From positions 119,669,112 to 119,733,111 of the forward strand of contig NC_090320.1 of assembly GCF_040869045.1 (NCBI RefSeq): 64,000 bases of DNA, read 5' to 3'. Made by a program: the position numbers and the translations under genes. Below are positions 1 through 11,456 of the stretch, piece by piece (positions within the stretch are counted from its first letter, which is position 1; each line of letters starts with the position of its first letter). The notes beneath the pieces were generated by a model. The model worked only from the letters and a program-made list of their open reading frames with translations. It did not search any database and was not told where the DNA came from. Source of the stretch: Eurosta solidaginis (taxonomy: Eukaryota; Arthropoda; Insecta; Diptera; Tephritidae).

Positions 1-505
1 GCATAATGGCTGTATAAATCCAGTAGGCCACCTTAGGGGAAAATCCCCAGGAGGTGCCAATTGCCCTCTTGCAGGTGAACAGCGTTGCTGGTGCCTTCTT
101 GCATGGCTCCACTATATGGTCACTCCAAAATAGCTTCCTATCCAGAATGACTCCCAAATACTTGACTTGATCGCAAAACGCTAAAAACGTACCCCCAATT
201 CTTGGCGGTGTTAGATTTGGTACTTTGTACCTCCTCGTGAAGAGGACAAGCTCGGTTTTATCTGCCTACGCGTAAGCAGATTGTATATAAGCTCCACCAA
301 GCAGGCGCCCACCCGCAGATCGGTCAGCGCCGAGGTGATGGCCTCCGGGAGAACGTTGTTGAAGGCACCCGCTATATCTAGAAATGCCAACAATGTGTAT
401 TCCTTGAGGTCTAGTGACCTTCGATAATGGATACCAGTGAGTGCAAGGCCGTGTCAGTTGACCTTCCCTTAGTATAGGTATGTTGAGCTTGCGAAAGAAG
501 CGACG
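1..505 (-). pseudogene. LINE reverse transcriptase fragment (LOA/R1-like), downstream half
   Basis: Minus-strand reverse-transcriptase sequence of a non-LTR retrotransposon. The clearest block, at about 211-393, reads FLDIAGAFNNV, the RT motif A region as found in LOA/R1/I-group LINEs; further in-frame pieces lie up to 505. The reading frame is broken by at least one frameshift. The RT upstream of this block does not continue past 505 but resumes at 3788, so one gene was split by the Transib element between them. The fragment also runs off the left edge of the window. The LINE class is secure; the exact clade is not. Confidence 0.75.
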
Positions 506-544
506 CACAGTGGCGCTCTGCCGTTGAAGAATGGCAAAAATCAA
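506..544 (+). repeat. Transib 5' terminal inverted repeat, RSS-like
   Basis: The element begins with the heptamer CACAGTG (506-512). An A-rich nonamer-like block, GCAAAAATC (534-542), follows after a 21-bp spacer (22 bp if the block is read one base later). The first 11 bases are repeated inverted at the other end. Heptamer, spacer and A-rich nonamer are the layout of the 23-RSS used by RAG1, which is known to be related to Transib. Confidence 0.8.
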
Positions 545-1134
545 AAAAATCATGAAAGCGTTCGCTAAATCTAATACATGTTTCTAATAGAGAGAGGGAT
601 CAAGAATATACAACTACTTTTACACAGAAGATTATAGTTTACCAGGTAGAGCCGATAAAAGTTAACCAATTTTCAACATTGGGAAAAATTTGAAAGTTGT
701 CTTCTTTTTCATTCTATTTAAAATGGTTTTGTGAGTAAATAAGGCGACCGGTTGTCGTTTTCTTGTATAGCAATTAAAGATAATTTAATTTAGGATTGAA
801 ACATTGATTGTTTATGGAACTTGTTAACAACATACATTTTTTTTAGTTACGAATTGTATACCTGAAATTCATTTTAATAATTTGAGAAGGTATATTAAGC
901 TATCCATCATACAATGCACATTATCATTCGTCTTTTGGAGATTAAGGAACTAAGTATTCTGTTTACTTAAATAAAGTGAATAGTATTTTTTAAATATAGT
1001 TCACAGTTTAATATTTAGTCAGATACACTTGAAGCCAATTCTAATATGTATCTAGAAAACTCGAAACTATTTGCGGTGTTTAAATCTACAGTCAAGACGG
1101 GACTTCACTGAGGCTATTATGAGAGAATTAGCGA

Positions 1135-2879
1135 GTGAAACAAGCATTTTTGGACGAAGAAACGCCTAGCACGTTAACCAATCCAACTAGAGGGAGACCA
1201 ACAATAGAAGAGTGCTCTACCTACACAAGGAAACGGAAGCTGGCTGATACCACAAAATCTATGGCCACGACTCATCTTTCAGAAGCACTGGCTATTAAAT
1301 ATAAAAAAGACGAAGAAAACGTGAAGTCTCATATAACAGAAGCAGTCGCGGTAGCAAGTCCAGTGCGACTGATGAGGATCAAAAACAGCATCCCACACCA
1401 CCAAATGCGCTACCTAGGAAATACGCTACCGAAGAAGCTTTGGCGCTGTTTATAGATCTCGGTTTAACGAAGAAAAAATATATTATATTGCGTAAGTCAT
1501 TATTTCAACGTAATGCCGATATTTTACCTGGATACAAAAAAATTACTCAAGCCAAGAAAGAAGCAGTTCCTCTAAGTCCCAAAATATCCGAAGTATCAGC
1601 TGAAATTGAGCTACAAAACCTAATGTCTACACGACTCCTTCAAAGTTTTACTGAAGAAAAGTTGAAATCACTGCCAAAGGAGCTAGAATTGATAACTAAG
1701 TGGGGCTGTGGTGGATAATCAGGACAAAGCGCATATAAACAAAGAATAGATGTAGACGATGAAACAATTACATATAGTAATATGTTTATGGCTTCTATTG
1801 TTTCATTACGACTAAAAGATGAAGCTTCAGAATATTGGAAAAATCCACGTCCGTCATCAACTATATTGTGCCGCCCGATATTTAAATACGAGAAGGAGTC
1901 TTCGGAACTCATAAAAGCTACAGTGAGCGATATGAAAAATCAAATCGCAAAATTGGAACCAACAATAATTGAAATTGAAGAGGGGAATGTCATTACAATA
2001 AAGCATGATTTTCTTCTAACAATGGTCGATGGAAAAGTTTTGAACTTAATAACAAATACGACATCTACAATGAAATATCCAATTTGTAAGAGCCAAAAGG
2101 ACTTTGAAAATCTTGATGATTCAATAACTGACGAACTAAATTATGAGTATGGAATATCTCCTTTGCATGCTAGGATAAGATGTATGGAATTTGTTTTGAA
2201 GCTGGCTTATACACTACCACAACAAGGAGAAGTTTTCGACGACAATACAACATGTAAGGTGAAACAAAACAGGAGAAAAAAAATAATTCAGGATCCATTC
2301 TATAAAGAGATTGGCCTTAGAGTTGACTGTCCAAAGTTTGGGTACGGAAATACAAATGATGGTAACTCCTCAAGAAGATTTTTTGAAAACGATGAAGTGA
2401 CTGCTCGCATAACAGGAGTTGGCAGAGATATTGTGAAAAGATTGGGAGTAATTTTAAATATTTTAAACTGCCATGAGCCAGTTAATGCACCCGAATTTGG
2501 AGAATATGCATCTAAAACTACAGAGTTGCTGCATCAAAAGTATCCTGAGAAGAAACTTACACCAACGGTACATAAAATTTTAGCACATGGAAAAGATTTA
2601 CTAGAGTACCAGTGCTTACCATTAGGAGAATTGTCTGAAGAAGCTCAGGAATCTAAGAACAAGGACTACAAAAGTTATAGATGTATGAACACCTGCAAAG
2701 TATCACGAGTTAGACAAAATGAAGACCTTTTCAACATATTAGCTATCTCTTCTGATCCAGTCATATCATCTATGAGGTATGTAAGAACACAAAAAGATCT
2801 TACAGATGCGTATAGCTCAGAAATAGGTGCTTTGTTAGATATATGTTCCAGTGTCGATGACTATGTTAAGATAAAATAA
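1135..2879 (+). pseudogene. Transib transposase, inactivated
   Basis: Three blocks make up the gene: 1135-1455 in one frame, then 1440-1718 and 1782-2879 in another, so there is one frameshift and one in-frame stop (TAA at 1716-1718). Family landmarks in order are RGRPTIEE in the N-terminal domain, KWGC just before the stop, WKNPRPSSTILCRPI, TMVDGKV, GISPLHARIR, GNTNDGNSSRRFF, HKILAHG, LSEEAQESKNKD and SSDPVISS. RAG1/Transib enzymes use a D-D-E triad. The second Asp (TMVDGK) and the Glu (SEEAQE) are present. The first Asp, expected right after KWGC, reads Gly next to the stop. This copy therefore cannot have an active enzyme. Confidence 0.88.
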
Positions 2880-3748
2880 GTTTCTCACTTCTTATCACAA
2901 ATGAAAAAGAGATTTACTAATCAATTTTGTTACTTTATTGAAAAATAAGATATCTATGTACAAGTTAATTTTTTATTTCAAATAAAAGAATTAACTAATT
3001 TAGTAATATATAAATATATACTTTTCGTTATTGCATTTCTCTAAAGTTTATCAAATTTATTTTAAAGCTTAGGCATTCCGCCTTCAAACGAGTATTAAAT
3101 TTTTATGGAAATCAATACGTCTATCGAGTTTGGTACAAATAGGCAAAGCGGTTACTAAGATCAAACTTTTTGGCATAAATGGGCAGTGCCACTCCCCTTT
3201 TCCAAAATTCGTTGGCTGTTTAATCTTTAGCTCAAATAAAATTTCATTAAACCACCTTCAATAAATTTTAGTTATTAATAAAATACATATTTCATTGAAC
3301 CACTTTCAATAACTTTAGTTATTAATAAGATACATATTTGGCTTGTAAATTAAACAAAAAAAAACATGTAAAATTTTACGATGACTTTTGAAGCACCTTG
3401 TTATTGTGGCACCAAAAACGGACATGAGTTTTATAAGAGTATTGCCATTTAAAAGAAACAATACGTCTATCGATTTTGATAGTTATTGATTACGTGACTA
3501 CGTAGATACAATATTTTATCATAAGTGGGCAGTGCCACGCTATCTTATCAAAATCATTAGTTTATCTTATTTAATGCTTAAATACGTCATTATAAGACAA
3601 ATCTCATTTTATTTGCTTTATTTTTTACTAAAAACATTTTGTTTTTGCATTTTTCTAAAAATTTTCGACTTTGACGAATAAAACTTCAAATAATTACCTT
3701 TCATTTGCATTTTAAATTTTTAAAATATCTTCATTGCTTCAAAAGTTA

Positions 3749-3787
3749 TGATTTTTGCAACGAAAAAACTCAAAAGGCGCCACTGTG
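3749..3787 (-). repeat. Transib 3' terminal inverted repeat, RSS-like
   Basis: Read on the minus strand the terminus starts CACAGTG (3781-3787), then GCAAAAATC (3750-3758) after a 22-bp spacer (23 bp if read one base later). The first 11 bases match the left end exactly, and the nonamer-like block is identical in both ends although the spacer sequences differ. Confidence 0.8.
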
Positions 3788-3917
3788 CGATGGCTCAATA
3801 CTCCTGATGTAGTCCTCTAGGAGCCTTTCGAGTGCTTTAAGCAGAAAAGAAGATAAGCTTATAGACCTATAATCATTTGGTTTAGAGTGGGAGGGTTTCC
3901 CTGCCTTGGGGATAGTT
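3788..3917 (-). pseudogene. LINE reverse transcriptase fragment, upstream half
   Basis: On the minus strand this stretch encodes the RT finger region with a SISLSSFLLKALERL-type block, the RPISLtsfllK motif that precedes motif A in LINE reverse transcriptases. It lines up as the missing upstream part of the RT at 1-505. Its upper edge meets the 3' end of another LINE at about 3918, so the rest of this gene is cut off or lost there. Confidence 0.65.
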
Positions 3918-3930
3918 TTATTTTTTATTT

Positions 3931-4002
3931 ATTTATTATTACGGTCTTTAAAACCTAGTTATTATTATTATATTTATTTATTACGGTCTTTAAGACCTAG
4001 TT
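3931..4002 (-). repeat. LINE L1 3'-terminal direct repeat
   Basis: A roughly 28-bp unit containing TTATTACGGTCTTTAA and CCTAGTT occurs at 3931-3960 and 3973-4002. Short 3'-terminal repeats are typical of CR1-like LINEs, and this pair marks the element's 3' end on the minus strand. Confidence 0.6.
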
Positions 4003-4026
4003 GATGTTAAGTAAACATTTATTTCA

Positions 4027-6480
4027 TTAAATATTAAGTGTTTTACAATATAAAAATAATTTTACTTTAAACTTATTAATATTTTCACAATCTTTTATCC
4101 CAGTAGGTAGTTTATTGTACATTTTGTACCCTGTGTATTCTAAAGTCTTCTTTGCGAACTCTGTTCTTACTCTAGGCAGTCTTATACTATTGCAGTATCT
4201 AGTTCCATAACTATGGATCTCGTGATTATATAATATTTTATTGCTCAGGTAACTCGGTAGCATTCCTAACCTTACATGATGTATAAATTTCAAAGTGAAG
4301 TAACTTATTGACTGTTTTATACTAAGCCAGTTTAACCGATTCAGTATTATAGTTTTTGATGTTCTTGGGGGACATTTTAATATAAATCGCATTGCCTTGT
4401 TTTGTTTTATTTGTAGTCTTTTAATTTGCATATCACTCGCTTTCTGCAGAATTGTAGGACAGTATATAAAGTGCGGCTCAATAATTGAAGGATACACCAT
4501 TATTTTATGACGTTGACTAATATGCTTGCATGTTCTGTACATGAATAATTGATATGATCAAGATAATTTATATGTTCTCCAAAATTCAGGTTTTCATCAA
4601 TTAAAACTCCTAAGTACTTCATTTCTTTAACTCTTTGAATTAAATTGTTTTTTATCTTCAGGGTTATATTGTTTAAATCCTTATTACGTATGATGTTCTG
4701 GTTTTTGCAAAATACCATGAACTTAGTCTTATCTATATTTAACTTCAATTTTTTTGAGGCACAACCAGTTGTATAGAGAGTCAATGTCTTCTTGTGCTTT
4801 CTGCATTGCACAGTCGGCATATTTCTCACTGATGATGAGCAGTGCATCATCCGCAAATAGACGTATATTGCAATATTTTAAGAATTTTTTTATATCATTT
4901 ATGTACAATGTAAATAGTATCGGTGCAAGTACTGAACCTTGGGGCAATCCGATATCTACATCCACAACCGATGAGACTGCGTTTTCAATTACCGTCCTTT
5001 GCTTTCTGTCACTGAGATAACTTCGAAACCATTCCAAAGTCTTTCCTCTGACATCAGTTTTGAACAAAACATTCAACAATTCCCGTCTATCAACTGTTTC
5101 AAAGGCCCGTTTCAAGTCTAAGAAGACAGACACCACAACTTTTTTATCTGATATAGCTTCTTTCCATTCTGCAATAACCATGTTAAGTGCTGTTTCACAA
5201 GAATGGCTCTTCCTGAATCCAGACTGTTCTGGTATAATAACTTTGTGCTTTTCTAGGTATGCCACCAATTGATTATTCACCACCATTTCCATAATTTTCT
5301 CATCTGAGGGTAACGTATTGATTGGCCGTAGCTCCTCCGGTTTCACTGTATTTTTTACTTTTTCCACAGGTACTATTGAAACTTTCCAGCAGTTTGGAAC
5401 AATGCCATTATTTAGGGACTCATTTATTATGTCTTTGTAAAAGTTACCAATGTACATCATGGAATCCTTGAAAACACCCTCAGATAAAAGCTTTTCTCCG
5501 CCATATTTATTTTTAAAAGCTTTTGTGATATTCATTATATCATCGTAACTCAATGTCAGTGAAAAGAAATGGTTGTATTGCGATCGAGCGATCAACGTTT
5601 AGTTCGGATGCAGTAGGCATTTCTTCGATACTATCACTAATTTCGACTATGCTCTGTACAAAAAAATTGTTTAAGGCATTATCTATATGATACTCATTTT
5701 CGAGGCATTCGACATGTATTACTATCTTAGTGATATGTTTTTTTGTTATCTGTAAGCTCTGCGAGGTCTTTCAGACACTTCCACATCCGCTTCATATTTC
5801 CATTATTGCTGTGAGCTCTGCCTTCCATATACATCTTCTTCTTATACATAATAGTACTTTTTTATATTTTCTTTAATACATTGTATTCATCCCAGTATCC
5901 TGTTTCTGTGACAATATTATATAGCTCAAGTTTTCTTTTATGGAGAGCTGTAAGCTCACGGTCATACCACTTATTTCTCAGTTGTATTTTTGTTCTCTTC
6001 GCATATGTCAGTGCGAATATTGTTCAGGGCTGTAGTTTTATTTTCTACTCCCGCATTACGCATAAAGCTAAAATGGCATGTTCTTAGCTTATTTAAAAGG
6101 TTCTCGGAACTATAGTATTCCCATGAGGTAAAAGTAGAGTAACTTCTCATTTTGCAAAACTTTGTTTTTGGCACTTTGAAATTAATTGTTTCATGATCCG
6201 AAATTCTATATTCAACTATATTTTCCGACCTAACTTGATCATTATTACTAAAGAGCAGAGTTCTCTGTTGTTCTCGTATTGAAATTAATTCTTTGAATCA
6301 TTGCCCTTTGTGCGAATAAACTTAATAGGTGTTTCGAGTATGTTGACGATATATTCATATTGATGTTAAAATCTCCAATTATGATATTATTGTCTGATTC
6401 CTTGACGTTTTCAGTCAGGATTTCATCTAAAAACGAAATAAAGTCGGCGTCACTGCTACTCGGTGAGTGATAAAGTACAC
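4027..6480 (-). pseudogene. LINE L1 ORF2: endonuclease and reverse transcriptase
   Basis: The RT lies in overlapping frames at 4729-5595, 4500-4856 and 4027-4542. Visible motifs are FLDLKRAFETVDR (motif A), GLPQGSVLAPILF (motif B) and RLFADDALL (the YADD-type catalytic motif, with Phe), followed by the thumb and a conserved C-terminal region. Upstream, 5600-6480 holds decayed endonuclease sequence, including an IIGDFN block near 6370. Several frameshifts separate the pieces, so no complete ORF2 remains. Confidence 0.8.
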
Positions 6481-6487
6481 CAATTTG

Positions 6488-7817
6488 CTATTTTAACGCA
6501 CATTTTTTGATTTTTATAATAATGCACCATATATTCATGTTAATGGCTATATTGCAGACTATACTAAACTCTAAATTTTCACTGGCCTTATGATGAAAGC
6601 CTTTGCATTTAAAACAACAAATTACTTGGACTGCATCATACACTCTGCACCGTTCCCAGCCTACATTTATCCTTTCTCCAGCTAGTATAATCGTGAAAGC
6701 TTCTACGTCCAATTCCAGTACTGCGTTGTAATACACATTCGGGCCCTTTTTCTTTTCATTCTGTTTTATAATTTAATGTCCGTTTGAGAAAGGCACGCAT
6801 TTTGTCGTTTAATTCTCTGCGCCAGTTCTTCACTATCATATTTAAAATTTATACCCGATACAACAACTGTCGGTTTCACTTTCTTAGGGATCTTGACCTC
6901 ATAGGCATTTCCAAGATTAGTCTCGATGGCATTTTTAATTTTATCTCGTTCTTGATCATTTTTACTTTCAACTATCACTACCCCGCTTTGCCTAGTTACT
7001 ATATTCGTTATTTGCAGCCTTTAGGGTCTACTTTTGAATTAAGGTCATTTTTTGTCCTTTCCGCATCTTGTTTTTTGCTCGGTTTCACTATTAGTGGATG
7101 ATTTTTTTTATCTCTGGCAACGCTTCTTTTTTTGTTTATTACTTGTTGTTGTATTCGATAATGATATTTTTGCTTCTACATTATTGACATTCTGCTTTAG
7201 TTCATTGAACATTTTTTTGTTTTCGCTGCTTATTGCTTCAATCATTTTCTTATTGTCATCTTTGTTAGTTTTTAATTCGACACATACCTGTTCACTGCTT
7301 CGCTTAAGGCCTTCTGCTATTTCCCGTATTTTATTAACCTCTTTTACACTTTTTTCACACGATTCTTGCGCTTTTTGCATAGCTCTAATTCTTTCACTGA
7401 AAGCTGTTTCCACCGCTTGTAGAAGATGCTTTATTTCTTTTTCGTTCTTTCTAAGTGCATTGTCAAATTCACTTCTATATTCTTGTAGTTGTTGTCCATT
7501 TTGCTTCACTACCATTTGCATGTCTTTTAATATGTCATCTACATTATGTACATACTGTAGACAGTCAGTACACATAAATCTTAGCATTTCACATTCTTGC
7601 AGTTTATAAATGCTTTATTGATCCAACCCAGAACATTGGTCAGGTGGTAATAACTACCACACACCGCTTCACATCGTATATTGGCCACTTCTCCACGTAT
7701 CGAACTTTTACACTTGTCGCACTTTTTTCCATTTTGGTTTAAGTAACTTGCATACATATATGTGCATACATATGTACATATGCATGTAGCCACTAATGCA
7801 GGTGCAAATGTATGCAT
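6488..7817 (-). pseudogene. LINE L1 ORF1: zinc-finger and coiled-coil nucleic-acid-binding protein
   Basis: Three frames make up ORF1. 7581-7817 encodes a PHD-like finger (CDKCKSSI ... CEAVCGSYYH). 7108-7587 is a 159-residue, strongly charged, probably coiled-coil segment. 6766-6978 and 6488-6736 carry an RNA-binding-like stretch and a CFKCKGFHHK zinc-knuckle start. This order (PHD finger, coiled coil, RNA-binding domain, CCHC) is common in CR1/Jockey ORF1 proteins. Frameshifts separate the segments. Confidence 0.7.
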
Positions 7818-7850
7818 ATGTCTTATTTATATTAAAAATTGATTAATTTA

Positions 7851-8099
7851 GACTTTATTTTATTTAGTGTCACAAATAAGTTTCCTGAGTCTCTATCTCT
7901 TACATTATGTAATATTTTTATGAGGTTTTACAATTTTACAATATAAAATTCAAGGAGCAAAATTAAACACGACCGTTCGTTTTCGCGCCTCAACATCGGT
8001 ATAATCCCAAAAAAATTATCTAGAAAGCAACCCAACAATTTTGTTGAGTTTTTAGTTTTATTTTAGATAAAACTCCTTTTCCATATAAATTTCATAATT
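7851..8099. other. AT-rich spacer
   Basis: No coding signal or named repeat was recognised between LINE copies L1 and L2. Confidence 0.4.
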
Positions 8100-8711
8100 T
8101 TCCCACCAACCAATTTTAAACTTCTCTATCCTGCGTATCATTTGGATGGTTTTCGCTATCAATTATAATTTTATACCCTAAATATTCTAGAGACCTTTTT
8201 GGCGAACTCAGTTCTTATTCTAGGCAGTCTTATATTATTGCAATTTCTAGTTCCATAAATGTGGATTTCATGATTATAATGTATTTTAATACTCAGGTAA
8301 TTCGGTAACAGTTCTAACTTAAGTTGGTGTATAAATTTCAATGTGAAATAACTAACTGACTGTTTAATACTAAGCCAGTTTAATCTATTGAGCATTACAA
8401 TTTTTGGCGCTCTTGGAGGACATTTTAAAATAAATCGCATTGCCTTGTTTTGCTGTATTTGAAGTTTCTTAATATATATATCATTACTTAATAGCAGAAT
8501 AGTAGGACAATAAATAAAGTGCGGTTCAATAATTGAACGATAAACCAATATTTTATGACTTTGACTGATGTGTTTACATGTTCTATACATGAAGCCTATT
8601 TTCTGTGCAATTTTCCTTTCCAGATAAGTTACATGCTCTCCAAAATTTAGATTATCATCAATCAAAACTCCCAAATACTTAATTTTGTCTACTCTTTGGA
8701 TTTCCATGTTT
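8100..8711 (-). pseudogene. CR1/Jockey-like LINE, copy L2 (3' end of ORF2)
   Basis: The minus-strand ORF at 8171-8707 closely matches the ORF2 C-terminus of copy L1 (shared KYLGVLIDENL/KYLGVLIDDNL, SIIEPHFIYCPTIL, FILKCPPR and RLNWLSIKQS blocks). Only the last part of the gene is present. It stops exactly where a Gypsy-family LTR begins at 8712. Confidence 0.78.
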
Positions 8712-9024
8712 TGTTATGGTTACGCATCTACTACGGGAGCAGCAAGGAAGGCAGTCGGCATGATGTAGTGGTGCACAGTGGCTAGTAATGTCATGCATTT
8801 AAAATAACCGTCAAAAACTGACAAAAAGCGCAGAGACGACTCAAAACGCTTGAAATTCAAAATAAAACGACATCCGGCGGAACCGGATGCCACGGACAGA
8901 CCGTTGAAATATTCAAATATGAAAATTCAAAAAAAAAAAAATTAAGTAAAAAAAAACAATCTAATCGCAAAAAAACTTAACCGAACCGGAAATGACCGGT
9001 TACCCAAACGCTGGAAATCAAAAT
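8712..9024 (-). mobile_element. Older Gypsy-family LTR, 3' half
   Basis: On the minus strand this sequence aligns with the plus-strand LTR end at about 50240-50619, sharing AACCGGTC, TCCGGTT, TTTCAAGCGTTTTGAGTCG and CTTCCTTGCTGCTCCC blocks and ending in CCATAACA. Its other half is at 22277-22500. The two halves meet at an AAAT tract that flanks the BEL element on both sides, so the BEL element split this LTR. Confidence 0.75.
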
Positions 9025-9528
9025 TGTTTAGGCAGGATGCCTAACTTTTCCGCACCTGATTGCGATCCCCCCATACAACTCTGCAAATCGATACCCGATA
9101 CTCGACTTAATTTATAACCACCCACACCATCACCCTCATACATGTGCATGCATGTACATGCACGTGTATGTGTGCTTTTTGTCAGCACTCATGAATATGT
9201 GCATGTCGGGGTTGATGTATGGGTGCCTTTCCCCTCCAAAACGGGGGATTTTGCGGGTCAACGGTTGTAGCTTGCAATACAACCGGCCTCTGTTGGATTC
9301 TAATAGCCAACCAGCTAACATCTGCCGCCAGCGATCTCCACTGTTTTTCAACAATATATTCAGGTAGTATTGTACCCAACCAATTTATATAGTTATTCAA
9401 TAAACCACATATATTATAACGAGAAATCTCGTCTATTTGCTTATTTTCTATTCCATACACATATTCCCACTGAGATCGACCCCGGTGCGCCGACCTACCT
9501 CCAGGAGCACACGCACCCCGGCCGAACA
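9025..9528 (+). repeat. BEL left LTR
   Basis: A 504-bp LTR with TG...CA ends, nearly identical to 21796-22276. Length differences are a 14-bp and a 7-bp segment present only here plus a 2-bp difference, adding up to the 23-bp difference in size. A TATATTATAA-type stretch and an alternating purine-pyrimidine ATGTGCATGCATGTACATG tract lie inside. Confidence 0.85.
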
Positions 9529-10450
9529 TTTGGTCCTTTCTCACCATGAATTTGAAATACAGCACCTAAATTACAGTCCACAACATGAGATTATAGCTGA
9601 CCGCACCAAAATTGCCATTTATCAAAGAAATTGTCACAAAAATTTATCCGGAAAAGGATTTGCCACAATCAACAAAAAGTCTATTATTTCATACCAGCGT
9701 GCAAAAACACTGAGAGATCAAGCCATCTTGCCACATCAGCGCCAGTATAAGAATCACCAAAAGAGTTCAAAGTAAGTGCAATATTTCTTGCCACATTTTT
9801 TTTTGGTTAAAAGAACAAATAAAAAGTGCGAAAAATCAATTTAAAGTGCCATACGTGATTGTAATTAACCGCGAAAAGTGTGAAAAAACTGTGTAGTGCC
9901 AAAAAGGAAAATAAGTGCAAACGCGTTGCATTAACGTCGTTTAAGATTCCTTGTGACTATCTGGTCTGTCCCCTCACCAGCGGTAAGGCTCTCCAGACAC
10001 AGCACAAGGAAGAGGTACACATAACCTCACTTTCATATAAAATTTCACGCCATTCGATTGTGGCAAATTTAAATTTTTCTTTTTGCATCACGTTAATTTC
10101 ACTAGTTTCCTAATAAATTTTTGTTACACAGTTTCCTCATTTTTCGCACAAGATTTATTACACGTTTTTACACTTTTCGTCGAGTTTTTATATCAACGCG
10201 CGCACTTATTTTTTATAATAAAATTTATTGAAGTGGCGAGTGACCCCCTTTACTTCGCACAATACATATTGGTGTTGATTCCCCCTGCTCCCTGTTTTAA
10301 GGCACAAATAATCTGCAAAGTCAGACAAAAATAAACAAATTACGAGTAATAAATTAATTTTGCGTAATTTTAATAGTTGTTGGTTGGGTGATTCGCTCAG
10401 GTTTTCAAAGTTTTATATCCCTTGATTAATTTGCTCTCCACCTTTCAACC
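9529..10450 (+). other. BEL leader with primer-binding region
   Basis: The sequence after the LTR begins TTTGGTCCTTTC, resembling the spacer/primer-binding segment seen just inside many BEL/Pao LTRs; I cannot assign the tRNA. The rest is leader without a convincing gene; the open frames here are short. Confidence 0.5.
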
Positions 10451-11456
10451 ATGAACATGGATTCTTCCATTAGATTGGCCGATCGAATAATCGAATTCGA
10501 GGCCGATTTTAATGATATCAACGCGGCTCTGCACACTATACACACTCTAGCAATACAGCAAAAAGAGTTGCAAGCTAAGTGGGAAAAGCAGAGAACGCCC
10601 TAGAGGAGTTGCTTGGCTCTGACACCCTCGACGCAAAGAAAATTGCAGCGGTCAAGATCAAGCATAAAGCTGCATATGCCGTATTCTTGCGATGCATGTC
10701 GAACATGGCTGAACTTCAAGCCAAATTGAAGCAGGAAAGAGATAGTCAGGTTCGACCTGAAGGAGAGCGTGCGCGTGAACACAGTATCCGCCTGCCAGCT
10801 TGCGATACTGAGGTATTCAAGGGCGACTACCTATCTTGGCCAACTTTTCGTGACCTGTTCACGGCCATCTACAAAAACAACAGTCGCCTAAGCCCGGTAG
10901 AAAAGTTGTTCCACCTTAACCAAAAAACCCAAGGTGAGGCGAAGGACGTTGTCAAGAAATGTCCTTTGACAAATGAAGGCTTCGAAACAGCCTGGAAAAA
11001 CTTATGTGAGAGATACGAGAATAAGCGGATTCTCGTAAACTCACAACTACAAATTTTGTTTAATCTAAAAAAAGATAGATAGCGAGTGCGGCAGCTCAAT
11101 CAAAACCTTACAGCGCGACATAAATAATTGTTTAGCATCCTTAAAAACACATCAGATTGACGTTTCAAATTGGGATGCGATTATTACTTATTTATGTTCG
11201 ACAAAATTACCTGAGAATACGTTGGCCCTATGGGAGCAGAGCATTGACCACAATACGGACATATCCAAGTGGGAGGATATGGACAAATTCTTTTCAAATC
11301 GTTTCCAGACACTTGAAACCGTGTCTGGTTTTACAGGAAATGCCACTTCTAAAGTTCAAAAGTCGAAACACGTCGCGCCAGTCGACGGAAAACCCTACAA
11401 AAAGACTTGGTGCTTTTCAAACAAAAGTAACCAAGCAAACAACAAAATCAATGTGT
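10451..11456 (+). pseudogene. BEL Gag, N-terminal and central part
   Basis: A start codon at 10451 opens a frame that runs to about 10600, where the sequence shifts into the frame of 10579-11082. That 167-residue frame contains the ACDTEVFKGDYLSWPTFRDLF block that marks the BEL/Pao Gag (DUF1759) domain, and LSPVEKLFHLNQKTQGEA. A stop follows at 11082. Further Gag-like sequence continues in other frames to 11456 (TLALWEQSID, WEDMDKFFSNRFQTLE). The gene has at least two frameshifts and a stop. Confidence 0.8.

Larger units (their letters stand above)
506..3787 (+). mobile_element. Transib DNA transposon (non-autonomous now)
   Basis: A 3282-bp element bounded by inverted termini that start CACAGTGGCGC, with a decayed Transib transposase inside. 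The flanking five bases are CGACG on the left and CGATG on the right, fitting the 5-bp target duplication of Transib with one later change. It sits inside a minus-strand LINE RT gene. 545-1134 is AT-rich leader with no coding signal; 2880-3748 is AT-rich 3' interior, where a stretch of about 60 bp (GTCTATCGA-type, with GGGCAGTGCCACG) occurs twice, near 3115-3205 and 3465-3540. The superfamily assignment rests on the transposase motifs and the termini together. Confidence 0.88.
3918..7850 (-). mobile_element. CR1/Jockey-like LINE, copy L1
   Basis: A minus-strand non-LTR retrotransposon of about 3.9 kb with ORF1 (6488-7817), an endonuclease/RT ORF2 (4027-6480) and a 3' end at about 3918-4002. 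Related fragments lie at 8100-8711 and 24961-26912. All copies are frameshifted. The 5' boundary is estimated from where ORF1 sequence ends. Confidence 0.8.

Noticed and set aside
7052..7609. A 185-codon plus-strand frame rich in Phe, Ser and Leu that looks membrane-like.
   Set aside because: It is the antisense of the charged coiled-coil segment of LINE ORF1; complementing Lys/Glu-rich codons gives such hydrophobic sequence.
8774..8790. CACAGTGGCTAG, resembling a Transib terminus.
   Set aside because: The same bases, inverted, occur at 50548-50559 within the Gypsy-family LTR, so it is LTR sequence; no transposase or matching second end is nearby.
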